Positions 9,075 to 19,951 of a DNA stretch of 64,000 nucleotides are shown in pieces. Each line of letters begins with the position of its first letter. The first letter of the stretch is position 1. Where the stretch lies: positions 1 through 64,000 of the forward strand of contig NVUR01000004.1 of NCBI GenBank assembly GCA_002401965.1. The letters are read 5' to 3'. The translations under genes were made by a program, and so were the position numbers. Below the pieces are notes generated by a model. The model saw nothing but the letters and a program-made list of their open reading frames with translations. It made no database searches and had not been told where the DNA came from. This DNA is from Alphaproteobacteria bacterium (GTDB lineage: Bacteria > Pseudomonadota > Alphaproteobacteria > Micavibrionales > Micavibrionaceae).

Positions 9075-10571
9075 TCAAGCAACCTCTTTCCACCGCAAGA
9101 CTGGTTTACGTGCGGCTTTGACCTCATCCAGACGCTTACGCGGGCTGGAAACCGGGAAATCATGGAACTTATCTGCCCTGCCATCACGCGCATCGGCGGC
9201 GATATTTTTCATTGTTTCAATGAAGCTATCCAGCGTCTCTTTGCTCTCGGTTTCAGTGGGCTCAATCAACATTGTACCTTGTAAAACCAGCGGAAAGTAA
9301 ATCGTCATCGGGTGATAACCATATTCAACCAAAGCCTTCGCAATATCCAGAGTAGAGACACCATATTCTTTCTGCTTCTTATCAGTCAACAAACATTCAT
9401 GCATACACGGTCCGTCAAAAGGCACGTGATAATCATCGGAAAGCTGCTTCAGAACATAGTTCGCATTCAACACTGCATCCTCTGATACTTGTTGCAAACC
9501 ATCCGCGCCATGAGACATCATATAAGACAAGGCACGCACATGCATACCGAACTGCCCTTGAAAGGCCTTCAACACGCCAAGCGTTGTCGGGCGATCATCA
9601 ACGCCTTCTAGCGCGTAAGAACCATCCTCTGCCTTAATAACCGTAGGCACAGGCATATATTGCGCCAATTCTTCCGTGCAGCAAATCGGGCCAGAGCCAG
9701 GACCACCACCGCCATGAGGCGTCGAGAATGTTTTGTGCAAATTGATATGCATCACATCCGCACCAAAATCCGCAGGGCGCACTTTACCGACCACCGCATT
9801 AAAATTCGCACCATCGCAATAGAAATAACCACCTGCCTCATGCAGCAAATCGGATATCTCCAGAATATTGGTTTCAAACAAACCGCAGGTATTAGGGTTG
9901 GTCACCATCATGCCCGCGATATCCGCGCCCTTATCATCGGTCTTATATAAAGCCTCTTTAAACGCCTCAACCGTCAAACGCCCTGTGCCTTTGGTAGAGA
10001 TACTGCGTACCTCATAGCCACACATTACGGCTGTTGCAGGATTTGTACCGTGCGACGAATCAGGAGTAAGTATAATTTTCTTATGAGCATTGCCTTGCTG
10101 TTCATGCGCGCGCGCAATGGTCATCATACCGGCAAGCTCACCATGCGCACCCGCAGCAGGAGAAAGACACACACCCGGCAATCCCGTCAGCTCCGCCAGC
10201 CAATGTTGCAATTCATGCATCAGCTCCAACGCACCTTGCGCCGTAGAAACAGGTTGCATCGGATGTGCATGTGCGAATCCTGACAAACGTGCCACTTTTT
10301 CATTCAAGCGCGGGTTATGCTTCATCGTGCAAGATCCTAATGGGAAAAACCCATGATCGATGGAATAGTTCCATGTACTCATCCGCACAAAGTGCCGAAC
10401 AATTTCAGGTTCGCTAAGCTGTGGTAAACCTATAGTTTTGCGCTGTTCTACACCTGTGCGTGAAGGCATGTTTTCAAGAGGCGGCAAATCCACACCGGAA
10501 GTATCACCCTGTTCCTTCTCCCACAGCAGACTTTCTTCATAGTGTAATCCACGATTTTCAGCATTTGTCAT
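9075..10571 (-). CDS. gcvPB: glycine dehydrogenase (decarboxylating) subunit 2
   Basis: Second subunit of the two-chain P-protein, the PLP enzyme that decarboxylates glycine and passes the aminomethyl group to GcvH. The 498-residue chain contains the PLP-lysine motif NLHKTFSTPHGGGGPGSG near residue 278 and the substrate-site segment NYSIDHGFFPLGSCTMKHNPR near 67-87. Its partner GcvPA is encoded upstream, separated by one unknown gene. The split form is common in many bacteria; E. coli has a single fused chain. Confidence 0.96.
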   Translation of the reverse strand: MTNAENRGLHYEESLLWEKEQGDTSGVDLPPLENMPSRTGVEQRKTIGLPQLSEPEIVRHFVRMSTWNYSIDHGFFPLGSCTMKHNPRLNEKVARLSGFAHAHPMQPVSTAQGALELMHELQHWLAELTGLPGVCLSPAAGAHGELAGMMTIARAHEQQGNAHKKIILTPDSSHGTNPATAVMCGYEVRSISTKGTGRLTVEAFKEALYKTDDKGADIAGMMVTNPNTCGLFETNILEISDLLHEAGGYFYCDGANFNAVVGKVRPADFGADVMHINLHKTFSTPHGGGGPGSGPICCTEELAQYMPVPTVIKAEDGSYALEGVDDRPTTLGVLKAFQGQFGMHVRALSYMMSHGADGLQQVSEDAVLNANYVLKQLSDDYHVPFDGPCMHECLLTDKKQKEYGVSTLDIAKALVEYGYHPMTIYFPLVLQGTMLIEPTETESKETLDSFIETMKNIAADARDGRADKFHDFPVSSPRKRLDEVKAARKPVLRWKEVA

Positions 10572-10605
10572 TTATACAAACCTTTATGACTTAAGAGTAA
10601 TTATC

Positions 10606-10989
10606 CTAAAAACGAACAGAAACCGCACTACAGTCAAATTTTTCAATATGTTCATTCGCAAGCTTATCCGATATTTCAACAAGAAGGCGACCAGCAATAC
10701 GATCAAGAAAGATCTTTGTTTGCTCATTGCTATGCAACCATTTTGCTGAAATCGCCGTTTTGTTAAATATAGTAATTGTTTTCGGAGGAAGCAATTCACC
10801 CGCCATAATAACGGTACGGTTTTCATCATCTATTAGAAAGCTAATTGTTGCCTCTGGGTTTGTGCATTTGATCGCCTTTTGTGCGGTATTATACTTTGGC
10901 ATTAGCTGTGTCGAAATAAACACAAAACCGCCCAAAACAATACTTAGTCCCACCAGAACAAATGTAATAATAAACGTCGTATTTCCCAT
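10606..10989 (-). CDS. unknown protein with one N-terminal membrane helix
   Basis: A 127-residue protein starting with a hydrophobic segment at about 6-28 (FIITFVLVGLSIVLGGFVFI), followed by a soluble domain of about 95 residues with two cysteines. I recognise no family. It sits between gcvPA and gcvPB with short gaps of about 24 and 34 bases, on the same strand, so it is probably co-transcribed with the glycine cleavage genes. The ATG is preceded by GAGGG. Nothing suggests a catalytic role in glycine cleavage. Confidence 0.75.
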   Translation of the reverse strand: MGNTTFIITFVLVGLSIVLGGFVFISTQLMPKYNTAQKAIKCTNPEATISFLIDDENRTVIMAGELLPPKTITIFNKTAISAKWLHSNEQTKIFLDRIAGRLLVEISDKLANEHIEKFDCSAVSVRF

Positions 10990-11013
10990 TTTATTTCCCT
11001 CTTATATAAAAAT

Positions 11014-12291
11014 TCACAAAATCTCGGACAGCGTTTCGATAAACTCTTGAATATGCGCCTCCGTCGTCATTTCCGTCGCCGTAACCAATAGCTGATTACC
11101 CTCCAGAGCGTAACCACCAATAATATTACACGTTGCCAAATCTTCAACAACAATGGAAGCAGGCTTTGGCAATTCTATAATAAATTCATTAAAGAAATGC
11201 TTACTGATAACACTAACACCATCAATAGAGCCAAGTGCATCCGCCAAGCGACAAGCCGCCTCATGATTTAACCGCGCAAGTTTCTTGAAACCGCCCTCGC
11301 CCAGCAAACTCATATGCACGGTAAAAGCCAGCGCGCAAAGCCCCTGATTAGTACAAATATTCGATGTCGCCTTTTCACGGCGGATATGTTGTTCCCGCGT
11401 GGAGAGTGTCAGGACAAAGCCGCGCTTACCATCTACATCTTCGGTCATACCGCATAGACGCCCGGGCATTTGGCGCAAATATTTATCACGGCAAGCAAAG
11501 AACCCCAGATGCGGGCCACCATAGCTCATCGCGACACCAATGCTTTGCGCTTCGCCGCACACAATATCGGCTTGCGTTGGCGCGGGCAGCATACCCAGTG
11601 ATATAATCTCGTTCACAACAACAACCAGCAAAGCGCCTGTTGCATCGCATTTCTTACGCCATGCATCATATTTATGCGGGCAGCCGAAAAAGTCGGGTGA
11701 TTGCACAATCACACAGGCCGTCTCATCATCAGGGTCGCCATCAGCCAGTACGCTGTCATCAATATTGCCCATATAACTGGCCAATACATCACGGTAATGC
11801 GGGTGCAGCGGCGTTCCTATGACAACTTTTTTACGCTTGGTAATGCGCATCGCCATAAGGGCAGCCTCGGTTGCAGCCGTTGAACCATCATACAAAGACG
11901 CATTGGCAATATCCTGCCCCGTTAATTGCGCAATAAATGTCTGGAATTCAAACAAAGCCTGTAACGTGCCTTGCGCGATTTCCGGTTGATACGGCGTATA
12001 TGCGGTTAAGAATTCGCTACGTTGTATAATGTGGTCAACACTGGCGGGAATATGATGAAAATACGTGCCAGCGCCAAGGAAAAACGGCACATCGGACGCA
12101 GCAATATTCTTCGCCGCCATCACCGATAAAGCGCGCTCAACCTCCAGCTCTCCCTGATGATCAGGCAAATCGGCCAAACCATCAACAAAGGCAGATTTCG
12201 GGATATCAGTATAAAGTGCATCAACACTGTCCACCCCAACGGTTTTCAACATTTCTGCACGTGATTTATCTGTCTGCGGAAGATATCTCAT
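11014..12291 (-). CDS. gcvPA: glycine dehydrogenase (decarboxylating) subunit 1
   Basis: First subunit of the two-chain P-protein of the glycine cleavage system. The 425-residue product starts MRYLPQTDKSRAEMLKTVGV, typical of GcvPA, and has the characteristic FFLGAGTYFHHIPASVDHIIQRSEF and TAYTPYQPEIAQGTLQALFEFQT segments. It carries no PLP lysine of its own and works as a dimer with GcvPB. It lies between the lipoprotein gene and the single-helix unknown gene in the gcv block. Confidence 0.96.
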   Translation of the reverse strand: MRYLPQTDKSRAEMLKTVGVDSVDALYTDIPKSAFVDGLADLPDHQGELEVERALSVMAAKNIAASDVPFFLGAGTYFHHIPASVDHIIQRSEFLTAYTPYQPEIAQGTLQALFEFQTFIAQLTGQDIANASLYDGSTAATEAALMAMRITKRKKVVIGTPLHPHYRDVLASYMGNIDDSVLADGDPDDETACVIVQSPDFFGCPHKYDAWRKKCDATGALLVVVVNEIISLGMLPAPTQADIVCGEAQSIGVAMSYGGPHLGFFACRDKYLRQMPGRLCGMTEDVDGKRGFVLTLSTREQHIRREKATSNICTNQGLCALAFTVHMSLLGEGGFKKLARLNHEAACRLADALGSIDGVSVISKHFFNEFIIELPKPASIVVEDLATCNIIGGYALEGNQLLVTATEMTTEAHIQEFIETLSEIL

Positions 12292-12309
12292 TTATTTTCC
12301 CTGCTTACT

Positions 12310-12837
12310 CTACTCATTACCGGATTGTGGCGAATAATTTGACGAAGATTGACCTTGTACGTTTTTAATCTTGGCCGCTTGTGCATCATCAAATGCCTGC
12401 TTTGCCGCGCTCCATTTATCAGCCGATGCCTTTGACGCGAACTGCTTAGGCTCTAACCATACAGATACAGCGTCAGGATATTCCTGCGCCGCACCTGAAA
12501 CAGAATCAACGACAATACCAATACCGCCGCCCAAGAGAATATTACCGAAGGTCATACCAGCAAGCCCCTCTTCCACGACAACTTCCGCATCATTAAAGCC
12601 AGCTTTAGAACAGCTAACAGTCATCGGGCCATCGCCTTTTCTAACTTCCAAAGTCATTGGCGTCGCATTCATAACCCACTGCGCGCCTTTAGAATCCTTC
12701 AATATACATTTTGCACCATCTGCCATCGGTGTATTCACCGTGAAGGGCTGTGACACACCTGTTGTGATTGTAGAACATCCCATCAATGCCATGCTCGCCG
12801 TAACACACAGGTAACCTAAAACTTTATTGTAATGCAT
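12310..12837 (-). CDS. putative lipoprotein of unknown function
   Basis: A 175-residue product with a lipoprotein signal: hydrophobic GYLCVTASMALMGC, the lipobox being LMGC with the lipidated Cys at about residue 21. It continues with a PEGA-like beta-rich part (NTPMADGAKCILKDSKG.W...TP.TLEVRKGDGP.TVSCSKAGF) and a glycine-rich membrane-like stretch. The tail is charged and Gln/Ser-rich. The ATG at 12837 was preferred over 12855 because AGAAGG sits just before it. Its place between gcvH and gcvPA is unusual and suggests co-transcription without a known functional link. Confidence 0.8.
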   Translation of the reverse strand: MHYNKVLGYLCVTASMALMGCSTITTGVSQPFTVNTPMADGAKCILKDSKGAQWVMNATPMTLEVRKGDGPMTVSCSKAGFNDAEVVVEEGLAGMTFGNILLGGGIGIVVDSVSGAAQEYPDAVSVWLEPKQFASKASADKWSAAKQAFDDAQAAKIKNVQGQSSSNYSPQSGNE

Positions 12838-12864
12838 AATATAATCCCTTCTCATTCTTCGAAC

Positions 12865-13242
12865 TTAATCAATTTCCTTAAGATAAGCATCGTAAGCCGC
12901 GCTATCCATCAGAGCGTTCAACGCAGAGGCATCGGAAATCTTCAGCTTCACCAACCAACCATTTTCATTAATCGGTGAAGATATAAGCTCCAACTCATCA
13001 GAAATTGGTGTATTCACCTCAACGATTTCACCGGCAACAGGCGTATAAACCTCCGCCGCAGTCTTAACCGATTCAACAACAGCAACCTCATCACCCACAA
13101 CAACGCTCTTACCTGTCTCTGGTAATTCAATGAACACCAAGTCCCCAAGTGCATCCTGCGCGTGTTGTGTGATCCCTACAGAGGCGATATCACCATCAAC
13201 ATAGACACATTCGTGATCCTTCGTATATTTAAAATCAGCCAT
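12865..13242 (-). CDS. gcvH: glycine cleavage system H protein
   Basis: Lipoyl carrier that shuttles the aminomethyl intermediate between P-, T- and L-proteins. The 125-residue chain has the lipoylation site at the Lys of VVESVKTAAEVYTP near residue 60 and the usual C-terminal NENGWLVKLKI. The ATG at 13242 gives the standard MADFKYTKDHECV start and follows GGGAG; the upstream ATG at 13254 overlaps that site. It lies directly after gcvT with a 20-base gap. Confidence 0.96.
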   Translation of the reverse strand: MADFKYTKDHECVYVDGDIASVGITQHAQDALGDLVFIELPETGKSVVVGDEVAVVESVKTAAEVYTPVAGEIVEVNTPISDELELISSPINENGWLVKLKISDASALNALMDSAAYDAYLKEID

Positions 13243-13263
13243 TTTAACTCCCATTATTCTAAT

Positions 13264-14349
13264 TTATTTCATTGCTTTAGTTTTAGGCGACATAAAAGGC
13301 ATTTTAGAAACTTCCGCTTCAATATTACGCCCACGTACAGTCACAAAAAGACTCTGCCCTGCATCTGCATACTCTGTTGGGACATAACCCTGCCCGATCG
13401 AGACATTCAAAGACGGTGAGAACCCGCCACTGCTTAACGCACCAATAACTTCATCTTCCAAATTACGGATTTCCGCACCTTCGCGTGCGATGCCCTTGCC
13501 CGTCAACTTAATGCCAACGCGCTTTTTCGTGACACCATTATCTTTTTGCGGCAACACCTTATCCGCGCCAATAAAACCAGTATTCGCCTTGCCCATAACC
13601 CAGCCAATGCCAGCCTCAATCGGTGTTGTCTTGCTGTCTATATCATGGCCATACAGGCAATAGCCCATTTCAAGACGCAAAGAATCCCGTGCCGCCAAGC
13701 CAATAGGCTCCACCGCGTCATGGGACAGTAATTTATTCCATAGATCAACCGCGTCATCATTTTGAACGCTGATTTCAAAACCGTCTTCACCCGTGTAGCC
13801 AACACGACTGATAAACATGGAGTAATCCTTATACCAAAGGCTCATATACGGGGTGTCTGACAAATCAATGCCAAGCACGTCTTTGATAATGCCCTCAGCC
13901 TTTGGCCCTTGCAGAGCCATCAACGCCCAATCATCGTAATGTTTAAATTCAATACCATCAGTGAGGTTTTCTTTAATCCACGCAATGTCTTTGTCTTTAC
14001 AGCCCGCATTAATCACAAGGTGAAATTCATCATCAGCAGTTTTCGTAACCATAAGATCATCAATAATGCCACCCTCTTCATTCATAAGGACAGTATATTT
14101 CATACGGTTTATACCAAGCTTATCATAAGAAGACGGCGTTAAACGCTCCAATAAATCTTGCGTGCCTTTACCTGTAAGGCTGACCTGCCCCATATGCGAC
14201 ACATCAAACAAACCTGCATTTTCACGCACCCATTCATGCTCTCGTTTTACCCCGAGACCATAATATAGTGGCATATCATAACCTGCAAATTCGCCCATTT
14301 TAGCCGATAATGATACATGCGCAGCATGTAATGCTGTATGATATGACAT
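13264..14349 (-). CDS. gcvT: aminomethyltransferase (glycine cleavage T protein)
   Basis: Transfers the methylene carbon from H-protein to tetrahydrofolate and releases ammonia. The 361-residue product has the folate-binding GcvT fold, with FAGYDMPLYYG near the start, the DVSHMGQ motif near 50, and GYTGEDGFEI in the second half. The ATG at 14349 gives the normal MSYHTALHAAHVSL start, with AAGGA ahead of it; the longer reading from 14394 adds non-conserved residues. It is the first gene of the gcv block. No glycine riboswitch could be recognised in the 137 bases upstream. Confidence 0.95.
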   Translation of the reverse strand: MSYHTALHAAHVSLSAKMGEFAGYDMPLYYGLGVKREHEWVRENAGLFDVSHMGQVSLTGKGTQDLLERLTPSSYDKLGINRMKYTVLMNEEGGIIDDLMVTKTADDEFHLVINAGCKDKDIAWIKENLTDGIEFKHYDDWALMALQGPKAEGIIKDVLGIDLSDTPYMSLWYKDYSMFISRVGYTGEDGFEISVQNDDAVDLWNKLLSHDAVEPIGLAARDSLRLEMGYCLYGHDIDSKTTPIEAGIGWVMGKANTGFIGADKVLPQKDNGVTKKRVGIKLTGKGIAREGAEIRNLEDEVIGALSSGGFSPSLNVSIGQGYVPTEYADAGQSLFVTVRGRNIEAEVSKMPFMSPKTKAMK

Positions 14350-14451
14350 TGCAATCCTTACATATTTTATTAGCTGACACCGCAAATATAGCAAAGTCCT
14401 CCACTATATTGATAGAGGGAAAATACGATTCATAAAAGAGTATCACCAGAT

Positions 14452-14457
14452 ATTATA
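14452..14457 (-). promoter_or_regulatory. possible -10 box for the gcv block
   Basis: A perfect TATAAT lies about 100 bases before gcvT on the minus strand. The -35 region 17 bases upstream does not resemble TTGACA, so this is only a candidate. Confidence 0.3.
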
Positions 14458-14486
14458 AAAAATGGATAACTGCGGAACACCCCAAA

Positions 14487-15242
14487 TTATTGCGGGTGGA
14501 TCGACACATCTGCACTACTATCCTGTACAGCTTGCCGTTTCATAACGTTCACAATAGGCACAGTAACATCAATGTAGACTTGAATCTCTTTACCATCTTT
14601 TATCAGGTCATGAACATTATAATACAGCCCATTAACCTCATAAATTTTACTCTGCTTAAGAGTGCCCCCAACCCGACCAAGAATATAGGTTTCCTCACCA
14701 TAACTAACAATACGGCACGCGAGCTTAGGCTTTTCACATTTTACATTCTCATAAAGGATATCTTTAAGCAATGCACGCTCAACATCTTTAAAAAGAATTT
14801 CATCACCGTAACGCGCATCAATACGGCTCATTGTTATAGCAAAGGTAAGAACATCAAGATTAATCAAATGCGCCCAAACCAATTCTTTATACCGAAGCAA
14901 AGATTCATTGACCTCTTCCCTATCATTAGAAGTATCAACAATATATGCATACTCCGTCATTTCATCCAAAATGCCTTTCGAAAATGGCATATAATATTCA
15001 GACCGCGCATAATAATGGCGCATACTCCTAATGTCGAAATCCAGCTGATCAGATCCACGGCGAATACGAACCAGAGTATCATCGTAATGCTTTGTGAACT
15101 GCGTAAGCGTCCTCTGCCATCTCATTAAATCACTCACCGACATCTTAGGTTTAGACACAACATCGCTACCAGAAGCAGACGCAGCATGAGCAACAGGCAC
15201 ACTTACAAAGAACAAACAACATAACATAATAGCAAAACGCAT
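14487..15242 (-). CDS. unknown secreted protein
   Basis: A 251-residue protein with a signal peptide (about 1-20, ending AHA before ASASGS). The mature part is mostly helical, rich in charged and aromatic residues (MRHYYARSEYYMPFSKG), and has one cysteine pair (VKCEKPKLACRIV). I recognise no family. It lies downstream of tuf beyond a terminator and upstream of gcvT, on the same strand as both, and is probably its own transcription unit. Confidence 0.8.
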   Translation of the reverse strand: MRFAIMLCCLFFVSVPVAHAASASGSDVVSKPKMSVSDLMRWQRTLTQFTKHYDDTLVRIRRGSDQLDFDIRSMRHYYARSEYYMPFSKGILDEMTEYAYIVDTSNDREEVNESLLRYKELVWAHLINLDVLTFAITMSRIDARYGDEILFKDVERALLKDILYENVKCEKPKLACRIVSYGEETYILGRVGGTLKQSKIYEVNGLYYNVHDLIKDGKEIQVYIDVTVPIVNVMKRQAVQDSSADVSIHPQ

Positions 15243-15326
15243 AATTCAATACTTCCTTTTCTTTCAATATAACACCCATATGGAAAGAGGAAAACAAAAA
15301 CGTTCCTTCGAATACACTCACCATAG

Positions 15327-15355
15327 AAAAGCCCCACTAAATAAGCAGGGCTTTT
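15327..15355 (-). terminator. intrinsic terminator of the str operon
   Basis: AAAAGCCC and GGGCTTTT form an eight-base stem with a 13-base loop about 110 bases after the tuf stop, the second arm ending in a T-run. It closes the rpsL-rpsG-fusA-tuf unit. Confidence 0.75.
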
Positions 15356-15465
15356 GGAATTCGTTCCATTATTTATAAAACAATTCCCTATTCTGCCAGA
15401 CGTAAGTTACAACGTTTAGTAAACTAAACAAGTAACACAGCAGATCAGGAAAGAGCGCCTATAAA

Positions 15466-16644
15466 TTACTCAACAATTTTACTAACCACGCCAGCGCCAA
15501 CTGTGCGACCGCCTTCGCGGATAGCGAAACGGAGGCCTTCAGTCATCGCGATTGGTGCAATCAATGTAACTTCCATATTGTTGATGTTATCACCTGGCAT
15601 CACCATTTCGGTGCCACTTGGCAATGTTACTTCACCTGTCACATCAGTTGTACGGAAGTAGAACTGCGGGCGATATTTTGTGAAGAATGGTGTGTGACGA
15701 CCACCCTCATCTTTGGACAAAATATACGCTTCGGCTGTGAATTTTGTGTGTGGCTTGATTGAACCGGGCTTACAAAGAACCTGGCCACGCTCAATATCTT
15801 CACGCTTTGTACCACGTAGAAGAGCACCAATATTGTCACCGGCTTCACCGCGATCAAGCAGCTTGCGGAACATTTCAACACCTGTACAAACAGTTTTTGT
15901 TGTATCGCGAATACCAACGATTTCGATTTCGTCATTGATGTTCAAAATACCTTGCTCGATACGACCTGTCGCAACAGTTCCACGACCGGAAATGGAGAAC
16001 ACATCCTCAACTGGCATCAAGAAATCTTTATCAACTTCGCGCTTTGGCTGAGGAATATATTTATCAACAGCTTCCATCAATTCGCGGATTTTGTTCTCGC
16101 CAATTTCAGGATCACGGCCCTCAAGAGCAGCAAGCGCTGAACCTGAGATAATTGGAATATCGTCGCCAGGGAAATCATAAGATGTTAGAAGCTCACGAAT
16201 TTCCATTTCAACAAGCTCCAAAAGCTCATCATCATCAACTTGGTCAACTTTGTTCATGAAAACAACAAGCGCAGGAACGCCAACTTGGCGTGCAAGCAAG
16301 ATGTGCTCACGAGTTTGTGGCATCGGGCCGTCTGCTGCATTCACAACAAGAATACCACCATCCATTTGCGCCGCGCCTGTGATCATGTTCTTAACATAGT
16401 CAGCATGTCCTGGGCAATCAACGTGCGCATAGTGACGTGCATCTGTTTCATACTCAACGTGAGCCGTTGAAATCGTGATACCACGTGCTTTTTCTTCTGG
16501 CGCACCATCGATTTGGTCATAGTCCATGAACTCACCGAAATACTTCGTGATCGCCGCTGTCAGCGTCGTCTTACCATGGTCAACGTGACCAATCGTTCCG
16601 ATATTACAATGCGGCTTCGTCCGCTCAAACTTTTCTTTTGACAT
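15466..16644 (-). CDS. tuf: elongation factor Tu
   Basis: GTPase that delivers aminoacyl-tRNA to the ribosomal A site. The 392-residue chain carries the P-loop GHVDHGKT (about 19-26), the switch I region [26 protein letters not shown] (G3), MNKVDQV (G4) and the C-terminal beta-barrel ending [14 protein letters not shown]. The ATG follows AAAGGAG. It is the last gene of the str operon here; no S10-operon genes follow. Only one copy lies in the window, and a second elsewhere cannot be excluded. Confidence 0.98.
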   Translation of the reverse strand: MSKEKFERTKPHCNIGTIGHVDHGKTTLTAAITKYFGEFMDYDQIDGAPEEKARGITISTAHVEYETDARHYAHVDCPGHADYVKNMITGAAQMDGGILVVNAADGPMPQTREHILLARQVGVPALVVFMNKVDQVDDDELLELVEMEIRELLTSYDFPGDDIPIISGSALAALEGRDPEIGENKIRELMEAVDKYIPQPKREVDKDFLMPVEDVFSISGRGTVATGRIEQGILNINDEIEIVGIRDTTKTVCTGVEMFRKLLDRGEAGDNIGALLRGTKREDIERGQVLCKPGSIKPHTKFTAEAYILSKDEGGRHTPFFTKYRPQFYFRTTDVTGEVTLPSGTEMVMPGDNINNMEVTLIAPIAMTEGLRFAIREGGRTVGAGVVSKIVE

Positions 16645-16680
16645 GATAATGTCTCCTTTTCTTTGTATATTTTACAGCGC

Positions 16681-18789
16681 TTACGCACCTAAACTTTCTT
16701 TAACTTCCTGTGCAATTTGCTCAGGAACTTGTTCATAATGATCAAACTGCATTGAGTAATTCGCACGACCTTGTGACATAGAACGCAATGTATTGATGTA
16801 ACCAAACATATTCGCTAATGGAACCATCGCAGTAATAACTTTCGCATTACCACGGTCATCCATCGCATTAACCTGTCCACGACGTGAATTCAAATCACCA
16901 ATGATATCACCCATATAGTCTTCAGGTGTAACAACCTCGACCTTCATCATAGGCTCCAGTAATTTAGCACCAGCAGCAGCCATGCCTTCTTTAAAGGCCG
17001 TTTTTGCCGCAATTTCGAAAGCCATAACAGATGAGTCAACATCATGATACCCGCCATCAACCAAAGTCACTTTAAAGTCCAACACAGGGAAACCAGCAAT
17101 AATACCTGTTTCCTTAGCGGTCTTAAGCCCTTTTTCAACACCCGGTATATATTCCTTAGGAACATTACCACCAACAACTTTGGATTCGAACACGAAACCT
17201 TCGCCTGGCTCGGATGGTTCAAAGACAAGCTCGATTTTCGCGAACTGACCGGAGCCACCTGTTTGCTTTTTATGGGTATAGCTGATTTCTGCCCTTTTCG
17301 TAATTGTTTCACGATAAGCAACCTGCGGCGCACCAATGCTTGCCTCAACTTTAAATTCACGCTTCATACGATCAACAAGGATATCAAGATGAAGCTCACC
17401 CATACCGCGCATAATCGTTTGACCTGATTCATGATCAACAGAAACACGGAAAGACGGATCTTCCGCAGCCAAACGTTGAAGTGCCGTAGACATTTTCTCT
17501 TGGTCAGCCTTTGTTTTCGGCTCAATCGCGATTTCAATAACCGGCTCAGGGAATTCCATGCGCTCAAGAACAACAGGGTTTTGCATATCACAAAGTGTAT
17601 CGCCTGTTGTTGTATCTTTCATACCAACGAACGCAACAATATCACCAGCATGTGCTTCGGCAAGCTCTTCACGATTATTGGAATGCATAAGAAGCATACG
17701 ACCAACGCGCTCGCGCTTATCCTTAACAGAGTTCTTAACGTAAGAACCGGATTCGATTGTACCTGAATAAATACGTGCAAATGTTAGTGAACCAACAAAC
17801 GGGTCATTCATAATTTTAAATGCCAAAGCAGAGAACGGTGCGTCATCACTAGGAGCGCGCATTTCTTCTTCATCAGAATCAATCTTCAGACCTTTTATTT
17901 CACCAATATCAAGTGGTGACGGCAAATATTCAACAACCGCGTCCAACATAGGCTGAACACCTTTATTTTTGAATGCAGAACCACAAATAACAGGAACAAA
18001 ATCACCAGCAACAGTACCTTTACGGATACACGCTTTCAATTCTTGCTCTGTCGGCTCTTTACCATCAAGGTAACTTTCCATCAAAGCATCATCTTGATCA
18101 ATCACAAGATCAATCAACTTCTCACGGTACTCTTTGGCCTTTTCGAGCATATCAGCCGCAATTTCTTCTTCATGATATGTCGCGCCAAGATCTTCAGAAT
18201 CCCAAACGACAGCTTTCATTTTCAACAAATCAACAATACCTGCAAATTCATTTTCTGCGCCGATTGGCAATTGAATAACACAAGCAACCGCGCCAAGACG
18301 CGTATCGATTTCTTCTACTGTATTATAGAAATCCGCACCGATTTTATCCATTTTATTCACGAAACACATACGCGGCACTTCATACTTATCAGCTTGACGC
18401 CAAACAGTTTCAGTTTGCGGCTCAACACCTGCGTTTGCATCAAAAACAGCAATCGCACCATCAAGAACACGCAATGAACGCTCAACTTCAATTGTGAAGT
18501 CAACATGTCCCGGTGTGTCAATAATATTTAGACGGAAGCGCTGGTCTTCATATTGAGAACCTTTTGGCGCATCCCAGAATGTTGTCGTCGCAGCAGAGGT
18601 AATAGTAATACCGCGCTCTTGCTCTTGCTCCATCCAGTCCATAGTCGCCGCGCCATCATGCACTTCACCAATTTTGTGTGACTTACCTGAATAGTACAAA
18701 ACGCGCTCAGTTGTTGTGGTTTTACCCGCATCAATGTGAGCCATGATACCAAAGTTACGATAATTCTCGATTTTATGTTCGCGTGCCAT
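16681..18789 (-). CDS. fusA: elongation factor G
   Basis: Translocation GTPase, 702 residues, full length. It starts with the G-domain motifs [46 protein letters not shown] and [11 protein letters not shown], and continues through domains II-V to the usual [20 protein letters not shown] near the C-terminus. It lies between rpsG and tuf, with short gaps in both directions. Confidence 0.98.
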   Translation of the reverse strand: MAREHKIENYRNFGIMAHIDAGKTTTTERVLYYSGKSHKIGEVHDGAATMDWMEQEQERGITITSAATTTFWDAPKGSQYEDQRFRLNIIDTPGHVDFTIEVERSLRVLDGAIAVFDANAGVEPQTETVWRQADKYEVPRMCFVNKMDKIGADFYNTVEEIDTRLGAVACVIQLPIGAENEFAGIVDLLKMKAVVWDSEDLGATYHEEEIAADMLEKAKEYREKLIDLVIDQDDALMESYLDGKEPTEQELKACIRKGTVAGDFVPVICGSAFKNKGVQPMLDAVVEYLPSPLDIGEIKGLKIDSDEEEMRAPSDDAPFSALAFKIMNDPFVGSLTFARIYSGTIESGSYVKNSVKDKRERVGRMLLMHSNNREELAEAHAGDIVAFVGMKDTTTGDTLCDMQNPVVLERMEFPEPVIEIAIEPKTKADQEKMSTALQRLAAEDPSFRVSVDHESGQTIMRGMGELHLDILVDRMKREFKVEASIGAPQVAYRETITKRAEISYTHKKQTGGSGQFAKIELVFEPSEPGEGFVFESKVVGGNVPKEYIPGVEKGLKTAKETGIIAGFPVLDFKVTLVDGGYHDVDSSVMAFEIAAKTAFKEGMAAAGAKLLEPMMKVEVVTPEDYMGDIIGDLNSRRGQVNAMDDRGNAKVITAMVPLANMFGYINTLRSMSQGRANYSMQFDHYEQVPEQIAQEVKESLGA

Positions 18790-18807
18790 AATCTTATTCT
18801 TTCTCTA

Positions 18808-19341
<534 letters not shown>

Positions 19342-19352
19342 TTATTTTTCCC

Positions 19353-19724
19353 CTACTTCGGACGCTTCGCACCATAGCGCGAACGTGATTGTTTACGATC
19401 TTTAACACCTTGCGTATCCAACGTCCCACGGACAATTGTATAACGCACACCCGGCAAATCTTTAATACGACCGCCACGCACAAGAACAACAGCATGCTCT
19501 TGCAAGTTATGGCCTTCACCAGGGATATAACAGATAACTTCAGCACCTGTTGTCAAACGAACCTTGGCAACCTTACGCAAAGCAGAGTTAGGCTTCTTTG
19601 GTGTCGTTGTATATACGCGCGTACAAACGCCACGACGCTGAGGATTACCCTGTAGCGCTTTAGTTTTTTTAGCTTTCACAGGCTTCTTACGAGGCTTACG
19701 AATCAATTGTTGAATGGTTGGCAT
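19353..19724 (-). CDS. rpsL: 30S ribosomal protein S12
   Basis: Decoding-centre protein, 123 residues, highly conserved throughout ([49 protein letters not shown]). The lysines of [10 protein letters not shown] and GRIKDLPG, whose substitution causes streptomycin resistance in other bacteria, are wild type. It is the first gene of the str unit and has about 400 bases of non-coding DNA upstream carrying its promoter. Confidence 0.98.
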   Translation of the reverse strand: MPTIQQLIRKPRKKPVKAKKTKALQGNPQRRGVCTRVYTTTPKKPNSALRKVAKVRLTTGAEVICYIPGEGHNLQEHAVVLVRGGRIKDLPGVRYTIVRGTLDTQGVKDRKQSRSRYGAKRPK

Positions 19725-19767
19725 ATCAAACCTTCTTAAATTCTTTTATCATTTCTTTAGACGGAGG

Positions 19768-19797
19768 CATTTAGCGCGGATTTGTCACTCTTGTCAA
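19768..19797 (-). promoter_or_regulatory. second candidate promoter for the str operon
   Basis: A perfect TTGACA (19797-19792) is followed after 18 bases by TAAATG (19773-19768), a weak -10 box. It lies about 45 bases before the rpsL start. Confidence 0.3.
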
Positions 19798-19951
19798 ACA
19801 CTAAAACGTGTCGACAGAGAGAAAATTCCGCAGAGCATCTGATAAGTTTTAAACCACGCTAAAGATGTGAAACTAAAACTCTTTATTTTCAGATGTTGCA
19901 CGCCCCTACTACTCCTACGGAACTCTCGGAACGCCCATCACAATGGCGCGG

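Noticed and set aside
14350-14486. Glycine riboswitch before gcvT
   Set aside because: The conserved tandem-aptamer core sequences could not be found in the 137 bases available.
18043-18477. 144-codon plus-strand ORF opposite fusA
   Set aside because: It lies wholly antisense to conserved EF-G codons and has a composition typical of a shadow frame.
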